The translations under genes were made by a program, and so were the position numbers. Shown piece after piece: positions 9,754-18,245 of a DNA stretch of 53,210 nt. Positions within the stretch are counted from its first letter, which is position 1, and each line of letters opens with the position of its first letter. The notes below the pieces were generated by a model. It was not told the origin of the DNA and made no database searches. It saw only the letters and a list, made by a program, of their open reading frames with translations. Source of the DNA: Bifidobacterium saimiriisciurei (GTDB taxonomy: Bacteria > Actinomycetota > Actinomycetes > Actinomycetales > Bifidobacteriaceae); NCBI RefSeq assembly GCF_010667655.1, contig NZ_WHZU01000007.1:89445-142654 (forward strand), written 5' to 3'.

Positions 9754-10295
9754 TAGCCGCGCAGAACCTCGGCGTACCGTTCGGCGGCGTCGGCGAGCCG
9801 CTCGTCGCTCAGGTCGTCGGGCGTGCAGGCGTATACGGCGAACGGCTCCAGCCACTGCGCGCCCACGTATTCGGTGGTGATGCGCATCGGGTTGAGCGTC
9901 TCGTCCATGGTGGCACGGAACCTGCCGTCACGCTGGTATTCATCCTCCGTGCTGCCGGCGGTCACGGCGCACATGATCTTCTTGCCGGCGAGTTTGTCGC
10001 CGCCGGGCCCGTATGCCCAGCCGTAGGCGAGCACCTCGTCCTCCCATTTTTTGAGCAGCGAGGGCGAGGAATACCAGTACATGGGGAACTGCCAAACGAT
10101 GCGGTCGGCCTTGAGCAGTTCGGCCTGTTCGGCGGCAGCGTCGATGTTTTCGTCCGGGTAGAGCGCGTACACGTCGCGCACCGTCACGCCGTCAACGCCT
10201 CGAGCGGCCTCGGCCAGTCGCCGGTTGGCCACGGACCCGGATTCCAGATGGGGGTGGAACACCAGAACCAGGGTGTTCTCGGCAGTGTTCGTCAT
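9753..10295 (-). CDS. NAD(P)H dehydrogenase (quinone)-type flavodoxin-fold oxidoreductase
   Basis: A 180-aa protein of the MdaB/KefF/Mda66 flavodoxin-like NAD(P)H oxidoreductase family, which reduce quinones or flavins by two electrons. Landmarks are VLVFHPHLESGSVANRRLAE (FMN phosphate loop, residues 10-29), DRIVWQFPMYWYSSPSLLKKW (64-84) and KKIMCAVTAGSTEDEY (103-118). The ATG at 10295 with AAAGGAG upstream is preferred over a longer frame. Its stop codon touches the 73-bp inverted repeat. It lacks the LysR-type operator at its promoter, so it may be regulated separately. Confidence 0.9.
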   Translation of the reverse strand: MTNTAENTLVLVFHPHLESGSVANRRLAEAARGVDGVTVRDVYALYPDENIDAAAEQAELLKADRIVWQFPMYWYSSPSLLKKWEDEVLAYGWAYGPGGDKLAGKKIMCAVTAGSTEDEYQRDGRFRATMDETLNPMRITTEYVGAQWLEPFAVYACTPDDLSDERLADAAERYAEVLRG

Positions 10296-10396
10296 GATTC
10301 GCTCCTTTGCCGGAATTGTATGCTTCACTTGGCGATGATAGCCGAAGCGCACGGCATCGGAAGGCGAACCGGTCCGTGGCCGCAGGCATCGGGGAG

Positions 10397-11839
10397 TCAG
10401 CGCAGCGGGACCAGCGCGTCGATGGTCCACGCGCCGTCCTGGATGCCAGTGTTGAATTCGCCGCCAACGGCTTCGACGGCCGCACAGTGCAGGCCCAGGC
10501 CACGGCCCGAACGGAGTCCCTGCATCGCCTCCGGCGTCTCATGCACGGGGTTCACTTCGGTGATGCGCATCGTGGCGTCGTCGACCGTGACGAATACGTC
10601 GTATGTGTCGTCCCCCGGCGTGCAGTGTCGCAGGATGTTCGCATAGATTTCCTTCAGCAGGTTCCCGACGAGGTCGAGGTGGCTGGGGTCCGATGCGGGT
10701 GCCGACCCCTTCCAATGGGTGGCGCCATGGTATCCCAGCTCATGCAGTTTGGTCTCCTCGACGTCGACCATCCGCTTCAACGCCGCGATGCCGTCGGCCA
10801 TGGACCCGTCGCGCGTGCCGGCGCCCGCTTGCTCTTCCGCGTGGGAATTGTCGTCCCGTTCGCCGTCCAGCAGCAGGTCGATCACCTTGTGGATGCCGTC
10901 GAGCGCCGCATGGGTCCGCTGGTCGATGGCATCCATGGTCGCCGTCAGCTGCGGGTTCGATGAGGCGTCGAATTGTGCGCGTGCCTGGTAGGAGAGCATC
11001 ACCACCTGGGACAGGTCGTTGGTCACGGAGTCGTGGATCATGCCTGCGAGCCGCTGGTTGAGTCGTGTCTGGGTGATCTGCCGCGTCATGCGACGCCGTT
11101 CGCGTTCGCCGATGCGGAGCCTGTCGCGGCCTTTCGCATACATGCCGTAGGAGACGAACGCGTACATGAACAGCATGGACGTCACGGCCAGCAGCGTGGT
11201 GATGGGGGAGTCTGGCGTTGTGCTCCAGTCCATGGTGTTCGGGGATGCGCCGGCCGTACCGTCGGCCGTGAGCATCGCATTGACGTATCCCGCGACGATG
11301 CCGGCGACCGGGTTGAGCGCACCGAACATGGCCGGATGGATGACACCCCCGTCAATTGCCATGGCGGAACCGATCTCGACGCCCACGCCGATTACCGGCG
11401 CCACGGCGCCCAGCCATTTCGGCATGAGGTATCCGATGCCGAGCAGTGCGGCGAGATACAGCGGCCATACGTCGGCTACCGTGTAGACGCGCGTGATCAC
11501 GCATGCGATGGGCATGATGACGAGCAGAATAGGTCCCATGATGCGTGGCCAGCGCTGCCACAATGCCAGGGCCGCGTATGCGATGAGATAGCAAGCCTGC
11601 ACGCCGGCGGGGGAGATCGAGCCGTCCGTCATGGCGTAGATGTTGCCGAAGGCCAGCAGTATCAGCATGGCAAGAGTGGTCTTGCCGATGAAGTGCGGCT
11701 CATGCCACCATTGGCGCATATGCTGCCACAGCGTTGCCGGCGACCCCTCGTCCAATCGTTCGGCGTGCTCGCTTGTCTCATCCGTAATCGTATTGCCTTT
11801 GAGTTCTGTATCGACGTTCGTGTCCATGTCCGTGCTCAT
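10397..11839 (-). CDS. Two-component sensor histidine kinase, NarL/LuxR-partner type
   Basis: A 480-aa membrane histidine kinase. After about 45 polar residues there are six hydrophobic segments between residues 50 and 265 (for example TTLAMLILLAFGNIYAM, ACYLIAYAALALW, PLYLAALLGIGYLM), so stimulus sensing is probably in the membrane. The phosphoacceptor region LAGMIHDSVTNDLSQV is the HisKA_3 type. A HATPase core with N-box LLKEIYANILRH and G-box GLRSGRGLGL follows. Its ATG overlaps the TGA of the response-regulator gene by 4 bp (ATGA), so they form one coupled unit. A long upstream extension of the frame is rejected for lack of a ribosome binding site. Signal unknown. Confidence 0.9.
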   Translation of the reverse strand: MSTDMDTNVDTELKGNTITDETSEHAERLDEGSPATLWQHMRQWWHEPHFIGKTTLAMLILLAFGNIYAMTDGSISPAGVQACYLIAYAALALWQRWPRIMGPILLVIMPIACVITRVYTVADVWPLYLAALLGIGYLMPKWLGAVAPVIGVGVEIGSAMAIDGGVIHPAMFGALNPVAGIVAGYVNAMLTADGTAGASPNTMDWSTTPDSPITTLLAVTSMLFMYAFVSYGMYAKGRDRLRIGERERRRMTRQITQTRLNQRLAGMIHDSVTNDLSQVVMLSYQARAQFDASSNPQLTATMDAIDQRTHAALDGIHKVIDLLLDGERDDNSHAEEQAGAGTRDGSMADGIAALKRMVDVEETKLHELGYHGATHWKGSAPASDPSHLDLVGNLLKEIYANILRHCTPGDDTYDVFVTVDDATMRITEVNPVHETPEAMQGLRSGRGLGLHCAAVEAVGGEFNTGIQDGAWTIDALVPLR

Positions 11840-12516
11840 GCTCGTTCCTCGCTCATCCAGATCGCGATGGCCTGCGCCAGCGTGGCGGCCCCCAGTTTTT
11901 TCTCCGCCCGGTGGGCGTGCGTGCGGATGGTGCTGGAGCCGACGCCCCATTCCTTCGCCAGTCGTTCGAAGGTGTAGCCGCGCGACATCATCTCCAACGT
12001 CTCCACTTCCTTGTCGGTCAATAGGGGAAGGTCCTGCGACAGGTCGGTGGCGAGACGCCGGTGCGCCTGCTCGGCGGTCTCGAATGATATCGGATCGTCA
12101 CATGGGACGGTGCCGCCGTCGGCGACGATGCGCATGGCGCGGGCGAGCGCGGGCATGTCGGATTTCGAGGCGATGCCCTGGGCGCCGGCTTCGGCTGCGG
12201 CCTTCGCGTAGATGTGCAGGGGGAACGAGGTGACGGCGAGCACCGGCATGTGCGGGGTGCGTGCGCGTATGCGCCGGCAGACCGCCGCACCGCTGTCTCG
12301 GCCGAGGGACATGTCCATGAGCAGCATGTCCGGCCGTGTCGCCGGATTCAGGGACCGCCGCACCGCCGTGTTCGGCGAATCGGTCGTCCAGATGAACGTG
12401 CCGCCGGGCAGGAGCTTCGGCGCTATGGCCTGCAATGCCATCAATGTCATGGCGTCGTTGTCGACGGCGGCCAGACTGATGCGCCCATTGCCGCCGTTGC
12501 TTTCGTGTTCTGTCAT
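11836..12516 (-). CDS. LuxR/NarL-family response regulator
   Basis: A 226-aa response regulator. The receiver domain has the acidic pair at AAVDNDAM, the phosphoacceptor Asp in DMLLMDMSLGRDSG (about residue 66), the conserved Thr in LAVTSF and Lys in ASKSD. The C-terminal LuxR-type helix-turn-helix is LTDKEVETLEMMSRGYTFER with HTH residues LAKEWGVGSSTIRTHAHRAEKK (given here in parts). It is the first gene of the pair with the sensor kinase. The ATG at 12516 has only a weak Shine-Dalgarno-like GTGGCAG. Targets are unknown; the neighbouring MATE transporter or KdsC-like gene are not obviously controlled by it. Confidence 0.92.
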   Translation of the reverse strand: MTEHESNGGNGRISLAAVDNDAMTLMALQAIAPKLLPGGTFIWTTDSPNTAVRRSLNPATRPDMLLMDMSLGRDSGAAVCRRIRARTPHMPVLAVTSFPLHIYAKAAAEAGAQGIASKSDMPALARAMRIVADGGTVPCDDPISFETAEQAHRRLATDLSQDLPLLTDKEVETLEMMSRGYTFERLAKEWGVGSSTIRTHAHRAEKKLGAATLAQAIAIWMSEERA

Positions 12517-12610
12517 GGCTGCCACAGTAACCGCCTTGGAATGAAGACGCCCGATGTCGTAGTCATTCGTTGACCGTGGCACCGGGCGGTGTGATGGATG
12601 GGCGGACGGC

Positions 12611-13087
12611 CTATCGGCCCTCGTTGAGACGGATGAGGTGTTCGATGAACTCGCGCACGGCGCCGCGTCCGCCGTCGCGACGGCATACGTAATCCACGAC
12701 GTCGATGATGCCCTGCGAGGAGTCGGCCGGGCATCCGCAGACGCCGACGAACCGCATGGCCTCCAGGTCGTTGAGGTCGTCGCCGATGTATGCGACCTCG
12801 GAGACGTCCAGCCCACGCTCGTCCATGAGCCGTTTCAGCAGCGGCAGCTTGTCGTGCACGCCCTGATACAAGGCCGTGATGCCCAGTTCGTTCGCGCGGT
12901 AGGCGAGAATGCTCGAATTGCGTCCGGTGATGATCATCGGTTCGATGCCGGCGGCCGGCAGCAGGTGCTTGACGCCGTAGCCGTCCTTCGCGTTGAACGT
13001 CTTCATCATCTCGCCGTCGGGGCCGATGAGGATACTGCCGTCGGTCAGGGTGCCGTCGACGTCCATCACCAACAGTCTGATTGTCAT
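12611..13087 (-). CDS. KdsC-like HAD phosphatase
   Basis: A 158-aa C0-type HAD phosphatase of the KdsC/CMP-sialate synthase-associated family. Motif I is DVDGTLTDGS (Asp 9 and Asp 11), motif II is ITGRNS, Lys is in the ALYQGVHDKLPLL stretch, and motif IV is IGDDLNDLEAM. The length equals that of KdsC (about 160-185 aa), which forms tetramers and removes phosphate from 8-carbon sugar acid phosphates in Gram-negative bacteria. Here no Kdo or sialic-acid genes are nearby and a Gram-positive host needs no Kdo, so the real substrate is open. The ATG overlaps the MATE stop by 4 bp, so it is translated after the transporter. Confidence 0.88.
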   Translation of the reverse strand: MTIRLLVMDVDGTLTDGSILIGPDGEMMKTFNAKDGYGVKHLLPAAGIEPMIITGRNSSILAYRANELGITALYQGVHDKLPLLKRLMDERGLDVSEVAYIGDDLNDLEAMRFVGVCGCPADSSQGIIDVVDYVCRRDGGRGAVREFIEHLIRLNEGR

Positions 13088-14565
13088 GATTCCGTATCCT
13101 CCTTGACATTGCCGGCCTTGATCGCACCGCTCCTACGCGAGCCTCCACGCAGTTCGGGCAGCATGATGTAGAACAGTACGCCCGCCATGATGGCGGTGAT
13201 CAGGTCGGCGATCGCCTGAGCGGCGATGACGCCCTGATAACCGCCGATGCGGGATGCGACAGCCAATACGATGACCAATACCACGCCCTGACGGCTGATG
13301 GACAGGATGAACGCGCCCATGGCCTTGCCCATCGACTGGAACGTGCACGTGGTCACCATGACGACGCCCACGCACACGAGACTCAGCAACTGCACGCGAA
13401 GCATCCCCGCACCGAGGTCGATGATATGCGGGTCGTTGATGAAGAAGCCCATGAGCTCACGGTCGAATACGCTCAGCAGAACGGTCATGACGATGGCGAA
13501 GCAGCTGAGGAAGATATAGGAGAACCTGAGGATGCCGGCCAGACGTTTCATGTTGCGGGCGCCATAGTTGTAGCCGATGAGCGCCTGCGCGCCGAACGCG
13601 AAGCCCACGAACACGGACACGGCGATCATCACCACCTTCAGCGCGATGCCCATGGCCGCCACCGGATCGTTGCCGTATCGCAGCAGATACAGGTTCACCA
13701 TGACGATGCCGAAGCTCTGCGTAAGATTCGTGATTGCGGCGGGAATGCCGATGACGAGAATGTCCTTGACCTCCAGCCCCGTGATGTTCAGACGACGACG
13801 TCGCACCGGCACGGGATGTTCGACGAACTCCTTGCCATAGGTCTTCGTGGAAGCCCGACGCGGAGTGCCGGAGAAGCGCATGAGCATAAGACGCGGGTCC
13901 ACGGACAGGTTCGTACTACGGAAGATGAGGAACCAGACAAGATACGCGTCGGTGCACACGTTCGCCAGCACGGTGGCGAACGCGGAACCCGCCGCACCCC
14001 AGCCGAACACGTGAATGAACAGAGGATTGAGAATGATGTTCAGCACCGTGCCCGCGATCTGACCGATCATCGACGGCACGGCATGCCCCTCGGTACGCAA
14101 CTGGTTGACCGGAGTCATCGACACGATAATCAGCGGCGAACCGATGATGATCCACGTATAGTACGCGGAAGCATGAACCCACGTCGCCTCATTCGCACCC
14201 AGCATCGACAGAATCGGACCGCGGAACACCAGACCGACGACAAGAATCACAACGCCGATCAGCAACGACCCATAGAAGCTGAACACACTAAGACGTTTGC
14301 CATCCGCATACCGGTGCTGGCCGAACAGACGGGAGATCACCGAACTGCCACCCAGACCGAAGATGTCACCGATGGCGATCATCACCATGAACACCGGCGC
14401 CGACAGCGAAACACCCGCCACCATATTCGAATCACCCGTATGCGCGATGAAATACGTGTCCACCATGTTATAGACCAGCGTGACGAGCATACTCATCACC
14501 ACAGGCATCGCCAGACTGAAATACGCCTTCGGAATAGGCGCCCTCTCAAACAGTTCGTTATCCAT
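13084..14565 (-). CDS. MATE family efflux transporter
   Basis: A 493-aa integral membrane protein with about 12 hydrophobic segments. The MATE hallmarks in the first half are PKAYFSLAMPVVMSMLVTLV (helix 1) and YNMVDTYFIAHTGDSNMVAGV. The second half repeats the pattern (GIPAAITNLTQSFGIVMVNL). A polar insert at about residues 225-265 separates the two halves. Such transporters export drugs or metabolites with Na+ or H+. The ATG at 14565 follows GAGG. It is coupled to the KdsC-like gene downstream. The 5' two thirds of the gene lie in a zone of strong A+C skew on the plus strand, unlike its 3' end. Confidence 0.93.
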   Translation of the reverse strand: MDNELFERAPIPKAYFSLAMPVVMSMLVTLVYNMVDTYFIAHTGDSNMVAGVSLSAPVFMVMIAIGDIFGLGGSSVISRLFGQHRYADGKRLSVFSFYGSLLIGVVILVVGLVFRGPILSMLGANEATWVHASAYYTWIIIGSPLIIVSMTPVNQLRTEGHAVPSMIGQIAGTVLNIILNPLFIHVFGWGAAGSAFATVLANVCTDAYLVWFLIFRSTNLSVDPRLMLMRFSGTPRRASTKTYGKEFVEHPVPVRRRRLNITGLEVKDILVIGIPAAITNLTQSFGIVMVNLYLLRYGNDPVAAMGIALKVVMIAVSVFVGFAFGAQALIGYNYGARNMKRLAGILRFSYIFLSCFAIVMTVLLSVFDRELMGFFINDPHIIDLGAGMLRVQLLSLVCVGVVMVTTCTFQSMGKAMGAFILSISRQGVVLVIVLAVASRIGGYQGVIAAQAIADLITAIMAGVLFYIMLPELRGGSRRSGAIKAGNVKEDTES

Positions 14566-14586
14566 CAACAGCCTCAAAAACTACAA

Positions 14587-14727
14587 TCAGCCACTTCTTC
14601 CAACACAGGCCGCAAAACGATTGACCATACGACCCACAGCGTAGTAAACCGCACAGGCATGGACAATCCACCAATCAGCAAAAGAAAAAGTCGGCGGGAT
14701 ATAGAACAGTGAGAAAAGAACAACCAT
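14587..14727 (-). CDS. Possible small membrane peptide, 46 aa
   Basis: The frame MVVLFSLFYIPPTFSFADWW then continues with IVHACAVYYAVGRMVNRF and ends 22 bp before the MATE start, on the same strand. It could form one or two short membrane helices. There is no convincing ribosome binding site, and the region is compositionally odd, so chance is a real alternative. Confidence 0.25.
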   Translation of the reverse strand: MVVLFSLFYIPPTFSFADWWIVHACAVYYAVGRMVNRFAACVGRSG

Positions 14728-14752
14728 CAACGCCGACGGAAAAGACACACCG

Positions 14753-15121
14753 ATGCACATCAGCGACCAGGACTTCGAAAACGCAATAGAAGAAGCACTC
14801 AGCCTCCTACCCGAACGATTCCACCGAGCGCTCGCCAACATCGGCATCGCCATGGACGACGAACCCAACGAACGCGAACTCGCCACCATGGAAGACCCGC
14901 ACGGCGAACTCCTCGGACTCTACGAAGGCATACCACTACCACAACGAACCAACAGCTACGGGGGAGTGATGCCGGACATCATCACCATCTTCAAAGGCCC
15001 CCACGAACGCATCTGCAACACCCACGAGGAACTCGTCACACAAATACGCAAAACCGTCATGCACGAGATCGGCCACTACTTCGGATTCGACGACGACTAC
15101 CTGCACGCCCACGGATACTAA
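14753..15121 (+). CDS. Minimal zincin metallopeptidase (HExxH...GxxD)
   Basis: A 122-aa single-domain protein ending with TVMHEIGHYFGFDDDYLHAH. The HEIGH motif supplies two zinc ligands and the catalytic Glu, and the following Gly-Phe-Asp-Asp fits the extended HExxHxxGxxD signature of minimal zincin peptidases (metallopeptidase family DUFs of about 120 aa widespread in actinobacteria). There is no signal peptide, so it is probably cytoplasmic; the target is unknown. The ATG at 14753 follows GGAAAAGA. It is read divergently from the MATE gene and is followed after 37 bp by the acylphosphatase gene on the same strand. Confidence 0.85.
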   Translation: MHISDQDFENAIEEALSLLPERFHRALANIGIAMDDEPNERELATMEDPHGELLGLYEGIPLPQRTNSYGGVMPDIITIFKGPHERICNTHEELVTQIRKTVMHEIGHYFGFDDDYLHAHGY

Positions 15122-15158
15122 AGCCAAACACCACTAACCAACACAACCACACCGCACC

Positions 15159-15446
15159 ATGACCCACAACATCACAACAACCCGCATACACGCCATCATC
15201 ACCGGACTCGTCCAAGGAGTAGGATTCCGCTACTACACCACAACCCAAGCCCGACAATACGGAATCACCGGCTGGACACACAACAGACACGACGGAACCG
15301 TCGAAATCGAAGCACAAGGACCAACCGACCAACTCGAACAATTCACCAAACAACTCCGCAAAGGTCCACGTTGGAGCAACGTGGAACACATCACCACCAC
15401 CGAAATACCAGCGCTCGCCAACGAGCGAGCCTTCATCGTGAAGTAA
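15159..15446 (+). CDS. acyP: Acylphosphatase
   Basis: A 95-aa enzyme that hydrolyses acyl phosphates such as acetyl phosphate or carbamoyl phosphate. The motif IITGLVQGVGFRYYTTTQAR (residues 14-33) holds the phosphate-binding loop and catalytic Arg. GITGWTHNRHDGTVEIEAQG (36-55) supplies the catalytic Asn and the second family motif. Length is exactly that of the family. In a bifidobacterium, where phosphoketolase makes much acetyl phosphate, such an activity could tune that pool; this is inference. The gene shows extreme A+C bias on the coding strand. Confidence 0.93.
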   Translation: MTHNITTTRIHAIITGLVQGVGFRYYTTTQARQYGITGWTHNRHDGTVEIEAQGPTDQLEQFTKQLRKGPRWSNVEHITTTEIPALANERAFIVK

Positions 15447-15471
15447 GGCGATCGGCAGACAGGCCGTCCGC

Positions 15472-15675
15472 CTAGCAGCAGCCCGTCGACTGATGCGTCT
15501 CATGGAAATCGTCGCGGGCATGCCAGAACTCTCGTTCGCTCATCGGCTCATGGTCGGGATGGTTGCGGCGGTGACGCTCCACGTAGCGGTCGTAGGCATT
15601 CTCGCCGGTCAGGTCTCGCCAAAACGCACGGAACTCGTGCCAGGTGTCGCGGATGGTCGTCATGTTCACGTTCAT
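15472..15675 (-). CDS. YbdD/YjiX family protein
   Basis: A 67-aa protein of the YbdD_YjiX family, almost always found just downstream of cstA: RDTWHEFRAFWRDLTGENAY, then YDRYVERHRRNHPDHEPMSE and REFWHARDDFH, ending with two Cys. In enterobacteria such proteins accompany peptide/pyruvate transporters of the CstA/BtsT group. The ATG at 15675 lies 9 nt after GAGGAG; an in-frame ATG right at that GAGGAG (codon 4 upstream) is too close. It follows cstA on the same strand, separated by two hairpins. Confidence 0.88.
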   Translation of the reverse strand: MNVNMTTIRDTWHEFRAFWRDLTGENAYDRYVERHRRNHPDHEPMSEREFWHARDDFHETHQSTGCC

Positions 15676-15690
15676 TGTCTTCATCTCCTC

Positions 15691-15710
15691 GGACCGTACA
15701 CGTACGGTCC
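15691..15710 (-). promoter_or_regulatory. 20-bp palindrome upstream of the ybdD ribosome binding site
   Basis: GGACCGTAC-AC-GTACGGTCC, a perfect 9-bp inverted repeat with a 2-nt centre, ends just before GAGGAG. It is too tight for an RNA hairpin, so a protein-binding operator is more likely. Confidence 0.45.
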
Positions 15711-15717
15711 ATAAATC

Positions 15718-15763
15718 CATTATGGCCACCGAACGGAGGAACTCCGGTTCGGTGGCCATAATG
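15718..15763 (-). terminator. Strong hairpin downstream of cstA
   Basis: A 17-bp perfect stem (CATTATGGCCACCGAAC with its complement), plus an inner GGAG/CTCC step. It lies 31 bp after the cstA stop and before ybdD. It may act as a terminator or attenuator that lowers ybdD relative to cstA. Confidence 0.6.
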
Positions 15764-15793
15764 TCATGTCATCGGCCTAGCGGCGGGCGTATG

Positions 15794-18199
15794 TCACGCC
15801 GGCTGCTTGACCTTGCCCTCCAGCTCGTCGCGCTGCTCGCGGCTGAGACCGGGGATGAGCTCCGGGTCGCCGACGATCGCGTACTCCTTGACGAGCTTGC
15901 GGTCGAGCTTGGACGGAATCATCGTCACCGGGGCGAAGAAGTTGGACTCGACGAACGGGTCCTCGCTGGTGGCGGTGTCCTTGGTGCGGACGGTCTGGAC
16001 GATGCGGACGATGCCGCACACCATGACGAACGCCACGGTGATGAGGAACACCGCCGACAGCGTGCCCTGGATGAACGTGTTGCGCACGATGGCCTTTTCG
16101 ACCTCGATTTCGGCCGGGTCGGTCAGCGTGGCGAGCTTCGCGTTCGCGTCACGCCACTGCTGCCAGTAGCCGACGGCGGGATCGGTGGAGAAGATCTTCT
16201 GCCACGATGCCACGAAGGTCACCGCCGTGTCGAACACGAGCGGGATGAGCGGAATCCACACGTACTTGACGAAGCCCTTGCGCACCACCATCACGGTGAC
16301 CACAAGCAGTGCCACGGCGGCTATAAGCTGGTTGGCTATACCGAATAGCGGATACAGTGTCTGGATGCCGCCTCGAGGATCGGTGACGCCCATGAGCAGC
16401 AGCGAACCCCAGGCCGCGACCACGACGCCGGTGCATAGCCATGCGCCGATGCGCCATGACGGGTCCTTGAACTTGGGCCAGATGTTGCCCAATGCGTCGG
16501 ACAGCTGGAATCGTGCGACTCGTGTCACCGCGTCGACTGCGGAGAGGATGAACAGGGCCTCGAACATGATGGCGAAGTGGTACCAGAAGCCCATCATCGC
16601 CCGTCCGCCACCTATCTGATGCAGGATGTGCGCCATGCCGACGGCCAGCGTAGGCGCGCCGCCGGTACGGGAGACGACGGAGGGTTCGCCCACGTCCTTG
16701 GCGAGCTGACGGTACGCGTCGGCGTCGGTGTAGACCTTGTCGTTGCCGTTGGCGTCCCAGGAATCCCATTCGGCGTGGATCTTGTTGCCGTGCACGTCGG
16801 TGACGCCGAGGTTCTTCACGGCCGCGGCCATGATGTCCTCCTTGTCCTTGGCGACCTGCACGACGGCCGTGCCGGCGAGCTTCTCACTGGTGGCCTCGGA
16901 TGTGTTCATGCCGAAGTAAATGCCCTGGTTGAGGGAGATGGCGGCGACGATGGCCATGACGGCCACGAAGGACTCCATGAGCATGCCGGCGTAGCCGATC
17001 ATGCGGGCCTGGCTTTCCTTCTGGATCATCTTCGGCGTGGTGCCGGAGGAGACCATGGCGTGCATGCCGGAGAGGGCGCCGCAGGCGATGGTGATGAACA
17101 GGAACGGGAAGATGGCGCCGGCGAATACCGGGCCGTCCGTGTTGGTGGCGAAGGCGGTGACGGCGGGCATCTCGACAATCGGGCGCACGATGATGATGCC
17201 GAGGGCGAGGATGCAGATGGTGCCGACCTTCATGAAGGTGGAGAGGTAGTCACGCGGGGTCAGCAGCAGCCAGACCGGCAGGATGGCGGCGAAGAAGCCG
17301 TAGATGACCATGCACCACACCAGTGCGGTGGGGGACAGGTGCAGGTACTGCTGGCCGAAGGAGGACTCGGACACCCAGCGGCCCGCGATGATGACGAAGA
17401 TCAGCACGGCGAAGCCGACGATGGAGACCTCGGTGATCTTGCCGGGCTGGACATAGCGCAGCCACAGGCCCATGCAGATGGCGATCGGGATGGTGCAGCC
17501 CACGGAGAACACGCCCCACGGGGATGCGGCCAGAGCGTTCACGCAGATCATGGCGAGCACGGCGAGCACGATCATCAGCATGACGAACACGATGATGGTG
17601 GCGACGGAACCGCCGATCCTGCCGATCTCGTCCTTGGCCATCTGGCCGAGGGAGCGGCCTCCACGACGCATCGAGAAGAACAGGACGAGCATATCCTGCA
17701 CGGCGCCGGCAAGGCACACGCCCACGATGATCCAGATGGTGCCGGGCAGATAGCCCATCTGCGCTGCCAGAATCGGGCCGACCAGAGGACCGGCGCCGGC
17801 GATGGCGGCGAAGTGGTGGCCGTAGAGCACCACGCGGTTGGTGGGATCGAAGTCCTTGCCGTTGTTGATTCGCTCGGCGGGTGTGGCGTTGCGGTCATCG
17901 GGCTTCATGATCTTCTGCTGGATATACAGCGCGTAGAAGCGGTAGGCAATCGCATACGTACACACGGCCGCGATGACGAACCAAATGGTGTCGACCTGCT
18001 CGCCGCGGACGATGGCGATCATCGTCCATGCAAGCACGCCGAGAGCCGTGATGATCACCCATATGATGACCTTCTTCGGCGTCCATTTGTAATCGGGCTC
18101 CACACCTACGGGGACACCCTGCTTGTTCCTGATGATGCGGGATTCCTCTTCCTCGGTGTAGGAAGGGATCTCCTTGTTTTCAGCCACTGTTGTTGACAT
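15794..18199 (-). CDS. cstA: CstA family carbon starvation / peptide or pyruvate transporter
   Basis: An 801-aa polytopic membrane protein of the CstA family with some 16-18 hydrophobic segments. Family motifs: HHFAAIAGAGPLVGPILAAQ, GYLPGTIWIIVGVCLAGAVQ and DMLVLFFSMRRGGRSLGQMA near residues 125-185, and GALSGMHAMVSSGTTPKMI mid-protein. CstA proteins take up peptides or, in some species, pyruvate during carbon limitation. The polar C-terminal tail (LDRKLVKEYAIVGDPELIPG) is cytoplasmic. The start ATG 18199 has TAAGGAGAAGGGG upstream. The promoter and a 5' hairpin are at 18215-18275. Confidence 0.94.
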   Translation of the reverse strand: MSTTVAENKEIPSYTEEEESRIIRNKQGVPVGVEPDYKWTPKKVIIWVIITALGVLAWTMIAIVRGEQVDTIWFVIAAVCTYAIAYRFYALYIQQKIMKPDDRNATPAERINNGKDFDPTNRVVLYGHHFAAIAGAGPLVGPILAAQMGYLPGTIWIIVGVCLAGAVQDMLVLFFSMRRGGRSLGQMAKDEIGRIGGSVATIIVFVMLMIVLAVLAMICVNALAASPWGVFSVGCTIPIAICMGLWLRYVQPGKITEVSIVGFAVLIFVIIAGRWVSESSFGQQYLHLSPTALVWCMVIYGFFAAILPVWLLLTPRDYLSTFMKVGTICILALGIIIVRPIVEMPAVTAFATNTDGPVFAGAIFPFLFITIACGALSGMHAMVSSGTTPKMIQKESQARMIGYAGMLMESFVAVMAIVAAISLNQGIYFGMNTSEATSEKLAGTAVVQVAKDKEDIMAAAVKNLGVTDVHGNKIHAEWDSWDANGNDKVYTDADAYRQLAKDVGEPSVVSRTGGAPTLAVGMAHILHQIGGGRAMMGFWYHFAIMFEALFILSAVDAVTRVARFQLSDALGNIWPKFKDPSWRIGAWLCTGVVVAAWGSLLLMGVTDPRGGIQTLYPLFGIANQLIAAVALLVVTVMVVRKGFVKYVWIPLIPLVFDTAVTFVASWQKIFSTDPAVGYWQQWRDANAKLATLTDPAEIEVEKAIVRNTFIQGTLSAVFLITVAFVMVCGIVRIVQTVRTKDTATSEDPFVESNFFAPVTMIPSKLDRKLVKEYAIVGDPELIPGLSREQRDELEGKVKQPA

Positions 18200-18214
18200 G
18201 GCCCCTTCTCCTTA

Positions 18215-18238
18215 CAGAAACGCGACTCTGCGTTTCTG
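18215..18238 (-). promoter_or_regulatory. Hairpin in the cstA 5' leader next to the ribosome binding site
   Basis: CAGAAACGC (18215-18223) pairs perfectly with GCGTTTCTG (18230-18238) around a 6-nt loop. The Shine-Dalgarno TAAGGAG begins directly after it. An outer CCTTACA/TGTAAGG pairing could mask the Shine-Dalgarno if the transcript starts early enough. Confidence 0.6.
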
Positions 18239-18245
18239 GTTTGTA

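Noticed and set aside
10200..10400. Fifth LysR-type operator in front of the NAD(P)H oxidoreductase at 9753-10295
   Set aside because: The upstream region has GGCATC and TTGGCG-like pieces, but not the CATGC-N7-GCATG repeat or the 19/18-bp spacing.
16577..18196. 539-codon open frame opposite cstA
   Set aside because: Gly/Asp/His-rich shadow of a hydrophobic gene; no ribosome binding site and no domain.
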